Source: Consotaella aegiceratis
GTDB lineage: Bacteria; Pseudomonadota; Alphaproteobacteria; Rhizobiales; Rhizobiaceae
Assembly (NCBI RefSeq): GCF_036541425.1
Contig: NZ_JAZHFT010000011.1
Coordinates: 1 to 64,000 of the forward strand
DNA length: 64,000 bases
Direction of reading: 5' to 3'
In this document: piece by piece, positions 28,568 through 37,015 of the stretch
Layout of the letters: each line of letters starts with the position of its first letter
How positions within the stretch are numbered: the stretch's first letter is position 1
Program-made: the position numbers and the translations under genes
Notes under the pieces: model-generated
Told to the model about the DNA's origin: nothing
Database searches by the model: none
What the model saw: only the letters and a program-made list of their open reading frames with translations

Positions 28568-28602
28568 AGGCCCGCCCCGAACTATGCGAGGCAGGCCTGT
28601 TT
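28568..28602 (+). terminator. Intrinsic terminator after phosphatase gene
   Basis: AGGCCCGCC at 28568-28576 pairs with GGCAGGCCT at 28590-28598 (one mismatch) over a 13-base loop, followed by GTTTT. It is in the space between the convergent phosphatase and sugar-binding-protein genes and would end the ygfZ-HD-phosphatase transcript. Confidence 0.5.
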
Positions 28603-28636
28603 TGAGCGATCGCCGTCGAAGAAGCGTCAGACGAGA

Positions 28637-29740
28637 TCAGAAGTCGAAGTCGTTGATGTCGTCCTTGGTGAACACCTTGGGCTGGCCGAGCAGCACCTGG
28701 CTCTGATTGACGATCGGCAGCTCGCCGAGACGGCCGGCCTTGACCGTCGTGTCGCCGGGCTTCAGCGTGCCGTCGGCCACCGCCCGCATCACCTGGGACG
28801 CGGCATAGCCGAGATCGATCGTGTTCCACAGGATGGTCGACTTGACGCAGTCGTTGTTGATGTAGGGCTTCATGGCATTGGGCAGCGCCAGCCCGACCAC
28901 CGCGACCTCGCCGCACAGGCTGTTCTGCTGCACGGCTTCGGAGGCCGCCGGCGTCGCCACGCTGGTCATGCCGAAGATGCCGTCGAGATCGTCGCCATAC
29001 TTGTTGATCAGCGTCTGCGCCTGGTTGAAGGACAGGATGTTGTCCTCCTGCGCCTCCACCGTCTCCAGGAACTTCAGATCCGGATGGCACTTCTCGGCAT
29101 AGGCCTGCATCTCGGTGATCCAGCGGGCCTGGTTCGGCGTCGTGAAAGTCGAGGTGACGATGGCAAAGCTGCCGTCCTCGCCGATCTCCGAGGCCATCTG
29201 GTCGATCATCGTCTTGGCGACGCCGTTGGGTAGCGCCTGGTTGACGAACCACTGGCGGGCGTCGGCCTGGGCGTCAGCGTCATAGCCGACCACATTGATA
29301 CCGGCATCGAGCGCCTTCTTCAGCACCGGGGCGATCGCCACCGGATCGTTGGCGGCAAACAGAATGCCGTCGACGCCGCTGGTGATGTAGTTGTCGATGA
29401 AGGTGATCTGCTCGTCGATGTTGGCGCGGGTCGGGCCGTCGGTCTTGATCTCGATGTTGCCGAGTTCGCCCACCGCCTCCTTCATGCCCTCCGCCGTCGA
29501 GGCGAAGTAGCCGACGCCGACCAGCTTGGGGATGTCGACGACGTTGAGCGTCTTGCCGCTGCGGTCGGGCGCATTGGTGGGTGTGCCGCCATCGTATTCG
29601 CCGGGCGCCGGGGCAGGGCTCTCGCCCTCGCAGGCCAGCGGATTGGCGGGATCGTCGTCGCCGCCCGTCCAGGTGCTTTGCGCCGCGGCGGGGCTTGCCA
29701 GAAGACCCGCTCCGATCATCAGAGACCATAGTTTTCTCAT
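28637..29740 (-). CDS. Ribose-type sugar ABC importer, periplasmic binding protein
   Basis: A 367-residue type I solute-binding protein (Peripla_BP_4, RbsB-like). A signal peptide ends at SPAAAQ (about residue 21). The domain has VDGILFAANDPVAIAPVLKK, GINVVGYDAD and FGMTSVATPAASEAV, typical of pentose/hexose binders; a long insert with DPANPLACEGES follows the signal peptide and is unusual. It is the last gene of the operon SDR - ATPase - permease - permease - binding protein, whose order reverses the usual binding-protein-first layout. The sugar is unknown. Confidence 0.9.
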   Translation of the reverse strand: MRKLWSLMIGAGLLASPAAAQSTWTGGDDDPANPLACEGESPAPAPGEYDGGTPTNAPDRSGKTLNVVDIPKLVGVGYFASTAEGMKEAVGELGNIEIKTDGPTRANIDEQITFIDNYITSGVDGILFAANDPVAIAPVLKKALDAGINVVGYDADAQADARQWFVNQALPNGVAKTMIDQMASEIGEDGSFAIVTSTFTTPNQARWITEMQAYAEKCHPDLKFLETVEAQEDNILSFNQAQTLINKYGDDLDGIFGMTSVATPAASEAVQQNSLCGEVAVVGLALPNAMKPYINNDCVKSTILWNTIDLGYAASQVMRAVADGTLKPGDTTVKAGRLGELPIVNQSQVLLGQPKVFTKDDINDFDF

Positions 29741-29791
29741 TGCTTCCTCCCGTGTTGCGATCGGGCGGCCTCCCGCCGCCCGCTTCCTTCC

Positions 29792-30733
29792 TCAGTCGTT
29801 TGCGAAACGGCTGAGAAAATTGCTGATCAGAACGGCGACGATCAACACGACGCCGATGACGACCGTGGTGCCGTCGCCGCGCACGCCCGCGAGCGCCAGA
29901 CCGTTCTGCAGGATCTGCATCAGGCAGACGCCGATCAGGGTGCCGACCACCATGCCGCGACCGCCGAAGATCGAGGTGCCTCCCAGCACCACGGCGGTGA
30001 TCACCTCCAGTTCGATGCCGCTGCCCATGTCGGAGCGTGTGGTGGAGACGCGCGACACGAAGACGATCGCTGCGAGCGCCGAGACGAAGCCCGAGGCCGT
30101 ATAGATCCAAAGCTTGGTGCGATTGACGTTGATGCCGGAGAAGTCGGCCGCCGCCTCGTTGTTGCCGATGGCATAGGTGGCGCGACCGAAAGCCGTCAGC
30201 CGCAGAACGAACATGCCGACCAGCACGACGGCGGCGAGCAGCCAGAGCTGGGTCGGAATGCCGAAAAGCTCGCCCTGGCCGAACTGGGCGAACCAGTCGG
30301 GGTAGCCGCGCACCGAGCGGGCCTGGCTAATGCCCTCGGCCAGTCCGCGATAGAGTGCCAGCGTGGCGAGCGTGGCGATCAGCGGCGGCACGGCGAAGCG
30401 GGTGACGATCATCCCGTTGACGAACCCAGCCAGCGTGCCGGCGGCGAGCGAGGCCACGATGGCGAGGCCGAGCGGCAGGCCGGCGTTCTGCCAGAACACG
30501 CCGACCAGGATGGCGCACAGGCCGAGGATCGAGCCGACGGACAGGTCGATGCCGCCGGTGATGATGACGAAGGTCATCGGAATGGCGATCAGCCCGACCT
30601 CGGTCATCAGCCGCCCCTGGTTCAACAGGTTGGCGGTGGTGAGAAAGCGATCCGACTGGCCGGCCATGATGGCGAGCGCCAGGGCGAAGAGAATGGCGAG
30701 GATGGCCTCGTGGCGGGCGAGAATGCGGGTCAT
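29792..30733 (-). CDS. Ribose-type sugar ABC importer, permease
   Basis: A 313-residue inner-membrane permease of the RbsC/BPD_transp_2 type, with about 8-10 membrane segments. Family motifs are GGIDLSVGSILG, VNGMIVTRFAVPPLIATLAT and VLGGTSIFGGRG. It pairs with a second permease encoded just upstream (30747-31697), so the channel is probably a heterodimer of the two. Confidence 0.92.
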   Translation of the reverse strand: MTRILARHEAILAILFALALAIMAGQSDRFLTTANLLNQGRLMTEVGLIAIPMTFVIITGGIDLSVGSILGLCAILVGVFWQNAGLPLGLAIVASLAAGTLAGFVNGMIVTRFAVPPLIATLATLALYRGLAEGISQARSVRGYPDWFAQFGQGELFGIPTQLWLLAAVVLVGMFVLRLTAFGRATYAIGNNEAAADFSGINVNRTKLWIYTASGFVSALAAIVFVSRVSTTRSDMGSGIELEVITAVVLGGTSIFGGRGMVVGTLIGVCLMQILQNGLALAGVRGDGTTVVIGVVLIVAVLISNFLSRFAND

Positions 30734-30746
30734 CGGGCGTCCTCCC

Positions 30747-31697
30747 TCAGCCGGTCCGCCGCCGGCGGGCCATATCGGCGAGCACCGTCGCCAGAATGAG
30801 CACGCCCTGCACGGCCCTCAGCCAATAGGCCGAGACGTTGAGAAAGATCAGCGAAGAGCCGATCGCGGCGAACAGGATCGCGGCCAGCGTGGAGCCGACG
30901 ACGGTTCCGACGCCGCCGAGGATCGACACGCCGCCGACCACCGAGGCGGTGATGATTACCAGTTCCAGACCGACCGGCACGGTAGACTGGATGACCTGCA
31001 ACTGGGTGGCGAAGAGCACGGCGGCGACGCCGCCGATCATGCCGTGGATGGCGAACACCTTGACGATGGTCGCCTTGTAGGGAATGCCGCTCGCCTCGGC
31101 CGCTTCCGGGTTGCTGCCCACTGCGTAGATCGAACGGCCGAAGGGCGTGTAGCGCATCAGATAGGCGGCGGCGACGGTCATGATCGCCATGAACCAGACC
31201 GGGGAGGGAACCCCGAAGAGCCGGAACTGGGCGAGCTGGAATCCGGAGGGCAAGCCGCTGATCCAACGCCCGCCGGTCATCGTGATCAGCCCGCCGCTCC
31301 AGATCGACAGCATGGCGAGCGTGGCGATGATCGAGGGCACGCGGGCATAGGCGATCAGGAAACCAAGTGCGGTGTTGACGATGCCACCGAACAGCACCGG
31401 CGCCAGCCAAGCCAGCCAGACCGGATAGCCGTTGGTGGCGATGAGGCCGGAGATCGTCGCGAGAACGCCGATCAGCGCGCCGATCGACACGTCGATATTG
31501 CCGGAGATGATGACCATCGACATGCCGATGGCGGCGACCGCGATATAGGCGTTGCCGACGAAGATGCTGGTCAGGTTGTTGTGCGAGACGAAACGCGCGT
31601 TGACCGAGCCGACGACGGCGAAGAGCAGGAGCAGGGCGGCCACCAGCAGCAGTTCCTGGCCGACATTGGCCAGGGAGTGGAGGGTGCGGCGCTTCAT
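30747..31697 (-). CDS. Ribose-type sugar ABC importer, permease
   Basis: A 316-residue RbsC-type permease. It has IISGNIDVSIGALIGVLATI, ARVPSIIATLAMLSIWSG and VVGGVSILGGVGTVVG. ATG 31697 overlaps the ATPase stop by 4 bases (ATGA), so translation is coupled; the frame extends further upstream only as a shadow of the ATPase gene. The 13-base gap to the second permease gene supports one transcript. Confidence 0.92.
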   Translation of the reverse strand: MKRRTLHSLANVGQELLLVAALLLLFAVVGSVNARFVSHNNLTSIFVGNAYIAVAAIGMSMVIISGNIDVSIGALIGVLATISGLIATNGYPVWLAWLAPVLFGGIVNTALGFLIAYARVPSIIATLAMLSIWSGGLITMTGGRWISGLPSGFQLAQFRLFGVPSPVWFMAIMTVAAAYLMRYTPFGRSIYAVGSNPEAAEASGIPYKATIVKVFAIHGMIGGVAAVLFATQLQVIQSTVPVGLELVIITASVVGGVSILGGVGTVVGSTLAAILFAAIGSSLIFLNVSAYWLRAVQGVLILATVLADMARRRRTG

Positions 31698-33211
31698 CGG
31701 GCGGCTCCCGCGAGTTCGCTCGCCGGGCCGCGCATCATGGCGGCGCCAACCGTGTCCGGCGTGGCCTCGCCGCGGCCGAGAATGGCGGAGAGCCGGCCGC
31801 CGTTCATCACCATGATGCGGTCGCTCATGCCAAGGACTTCGGGCAATTCGCTGGAAATCATCAGGATCGCCAGCCCGGATCGGGCGAGTTCGTTCATCAG
31901 GCGGTGGATCTCGGTCTTGGCGCCGATGTCGATGCCGCGCGTCGGCTCGTCGAGGATCAGGATCTTCGGCTCGGTGGCGAGCCATTTGGCGAGCACGACC
32001 TTCTGCTGGTTGCCGCCGGAGAGCTGAGCCACCGGCTGGCGCGTGTTGCGCGCGCGGATGGCGAAGCGCTCGATCGCCGATGTTGCCAGGCGCTGTTCGC
32101 GGCCGGTGTCGACGACGCCATGCCGGATCAGCCGGTCGAGGATCGCCAGCGTGATGTTCTGGCGCAGCGGTTGCGGCCGCACGAGGCCATGCAGGCCGCG
32201 ATCTTCCGGCACATAGGCGATGCCGGCATCGATCGCCTCGCGCACGTTGCGGATCTTTTTCGCCTCGCCGTCGATCCGGATCTCGCCGGAGGTTGCGGGC
32301 CGAACGCCGAAGATCGTCTGGGCCAGCTCCGTGCGACCCGAGCCGACGAGGCCGGCGACCCCGAGGATTTCACCCGCATGGAGATCGAAGGAAATGTCTT
32401 CCACCACGCCGGTATGACTGAGATTGCGGACTTCGAGCCGGGTCGGACCGCGCGGGATGTCGTCCTTCGGAAAGAGCTGATGGATATCGCGGCCGACCAT
32501 CATCGAGACCAGTTCGGCGTCCTTGACTTCGCCGATCGCGCGGGTGCCGATCGAATGGCCGTCGCGCAGGACGGTGACGCGATCGGCGATCCGGAAGATC
32601 TCGCCCATGCGATGACTGACATAGACGATGCCGACGCCGTCCTCGCGCAGCCGGCGGATGACGTCGAGCAGACGGAGGACGTCTGCTTCAGCCAGCGCCG
32701 CCGTCGGCTCGTCCATGATCAGCACGCGCGCCTGGCGCGACAGTGCGCGGGCGATCTCGACGCGCTGACGGTCGGCGACCGACAGCTTCACCACCCGCTG
32801 GTCCACGTCGAGATTGGGGCAGTCGAGGCGGTCAAGCAGCTCGCGCGCCCGGGCGCGCATGGTGTCCCAGTCGATCAGGCCCGAGGCGGTGCGCGGAGCG
32901 TGGCCGAGAAAGATGTTTTCCGCCACGCTGAGCGAGGGAAACAGCAGCAGCTCTTGATGGACGACCGCGATGCCGGCGGCCTGGGCGTCGCGCGGCCCGG
33001 TCAGACGCCTGGGCGATCCGTCGATCAGGAGATCGCCCTGGTCGGCCTTGTGCTCGCCGGAGATCACCCGGATGAGGGTGGACTTGCCGGCGCCGTTCTC
33101 GCCCATCAGGGCGTGGACCTCGCCGGGCATGAGGTCGAAGTCGACATCGATGAGGACCCGAACCGGCCCAAACGACTTCGAGATGGCCTTGAGTTCGACG
33201 ACCGGCGTCAT
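31694..33211 (-). CDS. Ribose-type sugar ABC importer, double ATPase
   Basis: A 505-residue RbsA/MglA-type protein with two fused ATPase domains. The first has Walker A GENGAGKST, signature LSVADRQRVEIARAL and Walker B VLIMDEPTAAL. The second has a degenerate Walker A (GLVGSGRTE), signature LSGGNQQKVVLAKWL and ILILDEPTRGID, which is normal for this class. ATG 33211 is chosen by domain start; the site before it is weak, so a start further up is possible. It powers the two RbsC-type permeases. Confidence 0.92.
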   Translation of the reverse strand: MTPVVELKAISKSFGPVRVLIDVDFDLMPGEVHALMGENGAGKSTLIRVISGEHKADQGDLLIDGSPRRLTGPRDAQAAGIAVVHQELLLFPSLSVAENIFLGHAPRTASGLIDWDTMRARARELLDRLDCPNLDVDQRVVKLSVADRQRVEIARALSRQARVLIMDEPTAALAEADVLRLLDVIRRLREDGVGIVYVSHRMGEIFRIADRVTVLRDGHSIGTRAIGEVKDAELVSMMVGRDIHQLFPKDDIPRGPTRLEVRNLSHTGVVEDISFDLHAGEILGVAGLVGSGRTELAQTIFGVRPATSGEIRIDGEAKKIRNVREAIDAGIAYVPEDRGLHGLVRPQPLRQNITLAILDRLIRHGVVDTGREQRLATSAIERFAIRARNTRQPVAQLSGGNQQKVVLAKWLATEPKILILDEPTRGIDIGAKTEIHRLMNELARSGLAILMISSELPEVLGMSDRIMVMNGGRLSAILGRGEATPDTVGAAMMRGPASELAGAAR

Positions 33212-33378
33212 GGGCGCCCGGCCCGGATTCTGGAACTGGTACGACGCAAGCGCATGGCCCTCCCTGCCTTCGCTTCGGCGCCGCGCCTCTTTCGGCTCCG
33301 CGGCGCCGTGTTCGTCCGGCGGCCGTCGTGGCGGCCACCCTGATCGCATGTGGGCGCCGGCGTCTCGGCCGGCGGTCT

Positions 33379-34104
33379 TCAGTCGGCGAGGAAGCCGCCG
33401 TCGAGCGGCACCGAAAGGCCGTTCAGCATCGACGCCCGGTCGCTCAGCAGGAACAGAACGAGGTCAGCCACATCGTCGGTCTCGGCGAAGCGGCCGAGCG
33501 GAATGCGCGCCATCATCGGCCCCGACTTGGCCGGGTCGCTCCAGGCGGCGGCCGCGAGGTCGGTCATGGTCACGGTCGGGTTGATCGCGTTCACGCGAAT
33601 GCCGTGGCGGCCCAACTCGTTGGCCATGACGCGGGTCATGCCGTCGAGCCCGCCCTTCGAGGCGCAGTAGGAGGCATGGTCCTGGAATCCGGTGAAGGCG
33701 GAAATGCTGGAGACGTTGACGATAGCGCCGGGTTGTCCGCGCGCGATGCGGTCGCGGGCATAAAGCTGCGAGACGATCATCGGCGCCCGCAGGTTGACCG
33801 CCTGGACGAGGTCGAAATTCGCGTCCTCGATTTCGAGAAAGGGCTGGAGGATGTTGATGCCCGCGCAATTGACCAGGAAGTCGGCAGGCAGGATTTCGGC
33901 GACAGCTCGCCGCGTCGCGGACGCATCGGCCAGGTCCACGGCCACGCCACGGCCGCCGATCTCCTTGGCCAGGCTGTCGAGATCGGCCCGCGTCCGCGAG
34001 ATCGCCACGACCTCGGCCCCTTCGGCCGCGAGGCGTCGCGCGGTCTGTCGGCCGATGCCCTTGCCGGCGCCGGTCACGATGACGCTCTTGCCCTCGAACT
34101 CCAT
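33379..34104 (-). CDS. L-xylulose reductase-like SDR
   Basis: A 241-residue classical SDR. TGAGKGIG is near residue 11, catalytic residues are in NVSSISAF and YCASKGG, and the NPTVTMTDLAAAAWSDP stretch closely resembles dicarbonyl/L-xylulose reductase (DCXR) of animals and bacteria as I remember it (NPTVVMT, TWSDPHK). It may therefore reduce or oxidise a pentulose or related sugar alcohol with NADP(H). A strong GGGGAGGAT precedes ATG 34104. It is the first gene of the sugar-importer operon and divergent from an SIS isomerase, which supports a sugar-catabolic role. Confidence 0.85.
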   Translation of the reverse strand: MEFEGKSVIVTGAGKGIGRQTARRLAAEGAEVVAISRTRADLDSLAKEIGGRGVAVDLADASATRRAVAEILPADFLVNCAGINILQPFLEIEDANFDLVQAVNLRAPMIVSQLYARDRIARGQPGAIVNVSSISAFTGFQDHASYCASKGGLDGMTRVMANELGRHGIRVNAINPTVTMTDLAAAAWSDPAKSGPMMARIPLGRFAETDDVADLVLFLLSDRASMLNGLSVPLDGGFLAD

Positions 34105-34450
34105 CCGATCCTCCCCCTCGATGTCGGCCGCCGGTCGATTTCCGATCTCGCTACGGCCGCTTTTATCCGGTTCGGCGAGTGCTGCCGTGCCTGCGCCGAT
34201 CCGGCTGTCGCCATCGTCAGATGCGCCCGGCCGTCGTGGAGCGCAGAAGCAGCGGGCTGCTTCAGCGCGACGCGGACCGCGACATCTGCAATTCCTCCCA
34301 ACGTGAATGCTGGTCAGGCGTGGCACGCTTGTCAATCAGTTTCAAAAGCGATCCATCATATTCCCGCGCAGGTTGATCGGTGCTGATGGCTCGTTGACGG
34401 GCAGGTGGTTTTGGCCAATCCTTCGGCATCGGTCCTTGGGAGGGGATGTG
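34105..34450. promoter_or_regulatory. Divergent promoter region, sugar operon / SIS gene
   Basis: This 346-base gap separates the divergent SDR and SIS genes and must hold promoters for both. On the - strand TTGACA occurs at 34334-34329, which could be a -35 box. Further down on the - strand GGGAGGAAT is followed by ATG 34285 and a frame of seven codons (MSRSASR, stop at 34262-34264), a possible leader peptide about 158 bases before the SDR start. I saw no clear operator palindrome. Confidence 0.4.
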
Positions 34451-35005
34451 ATGACGGATCTCTACAAATCGGTGGTCGCCGAGCTTGGCGCCGTGATGGA
34501 CAAGATCGACGACGCCGCGGTCGACAAGGCCTGCGCGATGATCGCCGGGGCACGGCGCATCGGCGTCTATGGCGGCGGCCGCGAGGGCCTGCAGATGCGC
34601 GGCTTCGCCATGCGGCTGTTTCATCTCGGCTGCCATGTCGGGGTCGTCGGCGACATGACGATGCCGGCCTTGGGGCCGGGCGACCTCTTTGTCGTCACGG
34701 TCGGGCCGGGCGAGATTTCGACGGCGTTGGCGCTGATGACCGTCGCCGGGGAGGCTGGCGCGAGCATCCTGTTCCTGACGGCCCAGCCGGAGGGCCGCTG
34801 CGCGGCGCTCGCCGACTATGTCCTGCTCGTGCCCGCCCAGACCATGGCGGACGACCAGGGCGCCCAGGCGACGTCGACGCTGCCGATGGGCTCGCTCTAC
34901 GAAGGCGCGCTGTTCCTGCTGTTCGAGGTCATGGTGCTGAAGCTGCGCGAGACGATGCGGGTGGCGCCGGAGACCATGCGAGGCAATCACACCAACATGG
35001 AATAA
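34451..35005 (+). CDS. SIS-domain isomerase, 6-phospho-3-hexuloisomerase-like
   Basis: A 184-residue single-SIS-domain protein similar to HxlB/PHI, which interconverts 3-hexulose-6-phosphate and fructose-6-phosphate. Shared features are GVYGGGREGLQMRGFAMRL, HLGCHVGVVGD, PMGSLYEGALFLLFE and the end NHTNME (HANLE in HxlB). GPGE replaces the usual GSGET serine loop, so catalysis may differ. ATG 34451 has GGGAGGGGA before it. It is divergent from the sugar-importer operon; no hexulose-phosphate synthase is present, so a link to formaldehyde is unlikely and a sugar-phosphate isomerase for the imported sugar is more plausible. Confidence 0.85.
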   Translation: MTDLYKSVVAELGAVMDKIDDAAVDKACAMIAGARRIGVYGGGREGLQMRGFAMRLFHLGCHVGVVGDMTMPALGPGDLFVVTVGPGEISTALALMTVAGEAGASILFLTAQPEGRCAALADYVLLVPAQTMADDQGAQATSTLPMGSLYEGALFLLFEVMVLKLRETMRVAPETMRGNHTNME

Positions 35006-35012
35006 GCAGCGC

Positions 35013-35597
35013 TCAGAACGCTGCCATCGCGGCACGCACCCTGTCCTTGAAGGCTTCGAGCTGCGGCACGGCGTTGTTGTTCATGTCGTAGAGGGCGAGA
35101 TACTGAACCGGGCGGGGCGGCTGGAAGACGGTCCAGAACACCCGCGTCGCCACCTTGCGCGGCGGATCGCCGACCAGAAAAGCGCGCCACCGCGTGCCGC
35201 CATAGGTGGTCACCACCGCGACCTTCTTTTTGGGCGGCAGCGTGCGCACCAGCTTGCCGCCGCGCATCTCGAAGGAGACGCCGGGAACGAACACGCGGTC
35301 GAAAAAACCCTTGAGGATCGCCGGCAGGCCGAAGTTCCAGACCGGATAGACGAAGACCACGGCGTCCGATGCGTAGACCCGCTCGACATAGGGCGCGATG
35401 GCCGGCGTCAGATTGTCAGGCACGTCGTGGTAGATCAGCCGCTCCTCGCGCGACAGCTCGGCTTCGAAACCCTCATCATAGAGGCTGAGAACATCGACCG
35501 TGTGCCCTGCCTTGGCCAGCTCGTCGACGGTAATGTCCTTGAGCGCGGCGCTGTAGCTGGTTTCGACCGGATGGGCATGGACGACGAGAACCCTCAC
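35013..35597 (-). CDS. NAD(P)H:quinone oxidoreductase (flavodoxin-like)
   Basis: A 194-residue FMN/FAD-dependent quinone reductase of the NQO/MdaB type. The N-terminal VLVVHAHPVETSYSAALKD, the VVFVYPVWNFGLPAILKGFFDRVF segment and VAVVTTYGG are the family's flavin-binding stretches. It is the last gene of the operon that starts at 41103 and ends only 1 base after the FAD-linked oxidase starts to be read off, so it may accept electrons from that oxidase or remove quinones formed by it. The natural substrate is unknown. Confidence 0.88.
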   Translation of the reverse strand: MRVLVVHAHPVETSYSAALKDITVDELAKAGHTVDVLSLYDEGFEAELSREERLIYHDVPDNLTPAIAPYVERVYASDAVVFVYPVWNFGLPAILKGFFDRVFVPGVSFEMRGGKLVRTLPPKKKVAVVTTYGGTRWRAFLVGDPPRKVATRVFWTVFQPPRPVQYLALYDMNNNAVPQLEAFKDRVRAAMAAF

Positions 35598-35598
35598 C

Positions 35599-36999
35599 TC
35601 AGGCCGCGCCCGCCGTCTGCAGGCCGGAGAACAGCCAGGTGCCGCCGGCCTCGAAATCGAAATCGGGGTTCTCCCAGGCGATCATTTTGCCGGGATTGAG
35701 GATGCCCTTGGGGTCGGCCTCGGCCTTGAAGGCGAGCTGCGCCCGGTCGGTCTTCTTCATGCCGCCTTCCTCCAGCGTGTAACGGTGGGGGTTGAAGACC
35801 AGGCAGCCATTGTCCTCATGGATGCGGATGATCTCGTTCAGCCGCTCCTCGGTGGTGAAGCGCACGATGGGAAGCCCCGAGAAGGTGACCTTGCCGTCGA
35901 AGCGGATCAACTCGCAGTGCATCGGCACCTCGTCGCCGAAGATCTCTATCATTCGGCCGACGGCGGCGAGGTCGGGATACTGGATCTGGAGATAGGTGAT
36001 GGTGGGATCGACCTTCAGGCCGCGCAACGTCGTGTGGTTCCAGGCCAGTTCGTAGACCGGCGGTAGCCGTCTCATCTCCTCGGGCGCGACCTGGTCAGAG
36101 CGAAACAGCATATCGCCCTTCTCGTGCGCGAGGAACACGGCGAGCGACTCCATCGCTTGCGGCGCTGCCATCATCAGCACCACCGACTGGTCGCGGCGGA
36201 TGAAGGGACGATGGCGGTTGAAATAGTCATGCGGCACGGGGGCGGCGACCGGCGCGATTTCCTTGAGCAGCAGCCCGTCTTGCAGCGCTACGTCGCGGGC
36301 GAAGCGGCAGGCCTCCATCGGCGTATCGAAGCCGGCGATGACGTCGACCCAGTCGTAGGCCGCCGTCAGGGGGATCTCGGCTTCCACGATGATGCCGTTG
36401 GTGCCATAGGCGTGGGCAACCTTGAGGATATCGGTACCTGCGAGGTCGAGAACGCGGGGGCTCTCCTCGCAGGTGACGACCTTCAGGCCGAGCACGTTGC
36501 CGATGTTGCGCAGTCCGCCCCAGCGGATCGAGCCGACGCCGCCCGAGCCGCCGGCGATGAAGCCGCCGAGCGTCGCCATGCGGTAGGTCGAGGGATGGAA
36601 GCGCATCTCCGCGCCGGCACCTGCCTTCGTCACCTCGTCCAGCTTGGACAGCACGATCCCCGCACCGGCCCGCGCCCTAGTCGCGTCGAAGGACACAACC
36701 TGATCGAGCCCGGCGAGATTGAGAATGGCACCGCCGGACAGCGGCATCGCCTGACCGTAATTGCCGGTGCCGGCGCCGCGCGGAGTAATCGGCACGCCGT
36801 GGCGGTAGGCGGCTTTGAGAGTTGCGACGACCTCCTCGGTCGAGCGCGGCGAGACCACGAGGTCGGCGCTGACCTGCTCGAGCTGGCGCTTGAGCACTGG
36901 CGAATACCAGTAGAAGTCCCGGCTCTTCTGAAGCACGAGCTTGGGATTGACCTCGATCGGGATCTCGCCGAGATCGGCGCGGAAGGCGGGGATATCCAT
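35599..36999 (-). CDS. FAD-linked oxidase (GlcD/PCMH type)
   Basis: A 466-residue flavoprotein with an FAD-binding PCMH domain: ITPRGAGTGNYGQAMPLSGG (71-90) and GGFIAGGSGGVGSIRWG (145-161) cradle the FAD. The C-terminal half carries the substrate cap (LVFNPHRYTLEEGG, DPKGILNPGKMI), the latter typical of D-lactate/glycolate/alkyldihydroxyacetone-type oxidases. No signal peptide. GAAGGA precedes ATG 36999. It is in the same operon as an amidohydrolase and an importer for an NMT1-type ligand, so it may oxidise a hydroxy-acid or ring product of that pathway. Confidence 0.86.
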   Translation of the reverse strand: MDIPAFRADLGEIPIEVNPKLVLQKSRDFYWYSPVLKRQLEQVSADLVVSPRSTEEVVATLKAAYRHGVPITPRGAGTGNYGQAMPLSGGAILNLAGLDQVVSFDATRARAGAGIVLSKLDEVTKAGAGAEMRFHPSTYRMATLGGFIAGGSGGVGSIRWGGLRNIGNVLGLKVVTCEESPRVLDLAGTDILKVAHAYGTNGIIVEAEIPLTAAYDWVDVIAGFDTPMEACRFARDVALQDGLLLKEIAPVAAPVPHDYFNRHRPFIRRDQSVVLMMAAPQAMESLAVFLAHEKGDMLFRSDQVAPEEMRRLPPVYELAWNHTTLRGLKVDPTITYLQIQYPDLAAVGRMIEIFGDEVPMHCELIRFDGKVTFSGLPIVRFTTEERLNEIIRIHEDNGCLVFNPHRYTLEEGGMKKTDRAQLAFKAEADPKGILNPGKMIAWENPDFDFEAGGTWLFSGLQTAGAA

Positions 37000-37015
37000 C
37001 GAGAATGGTCCTTCG

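Noticed and set aside
34451..35005. Formaldehyde-fixing ribulose-monophosphate pathway
   Set aside because: Only a hexuloisomerase-like protein is present; no hexulose-phosphate synthase was found and the active loop is changed.
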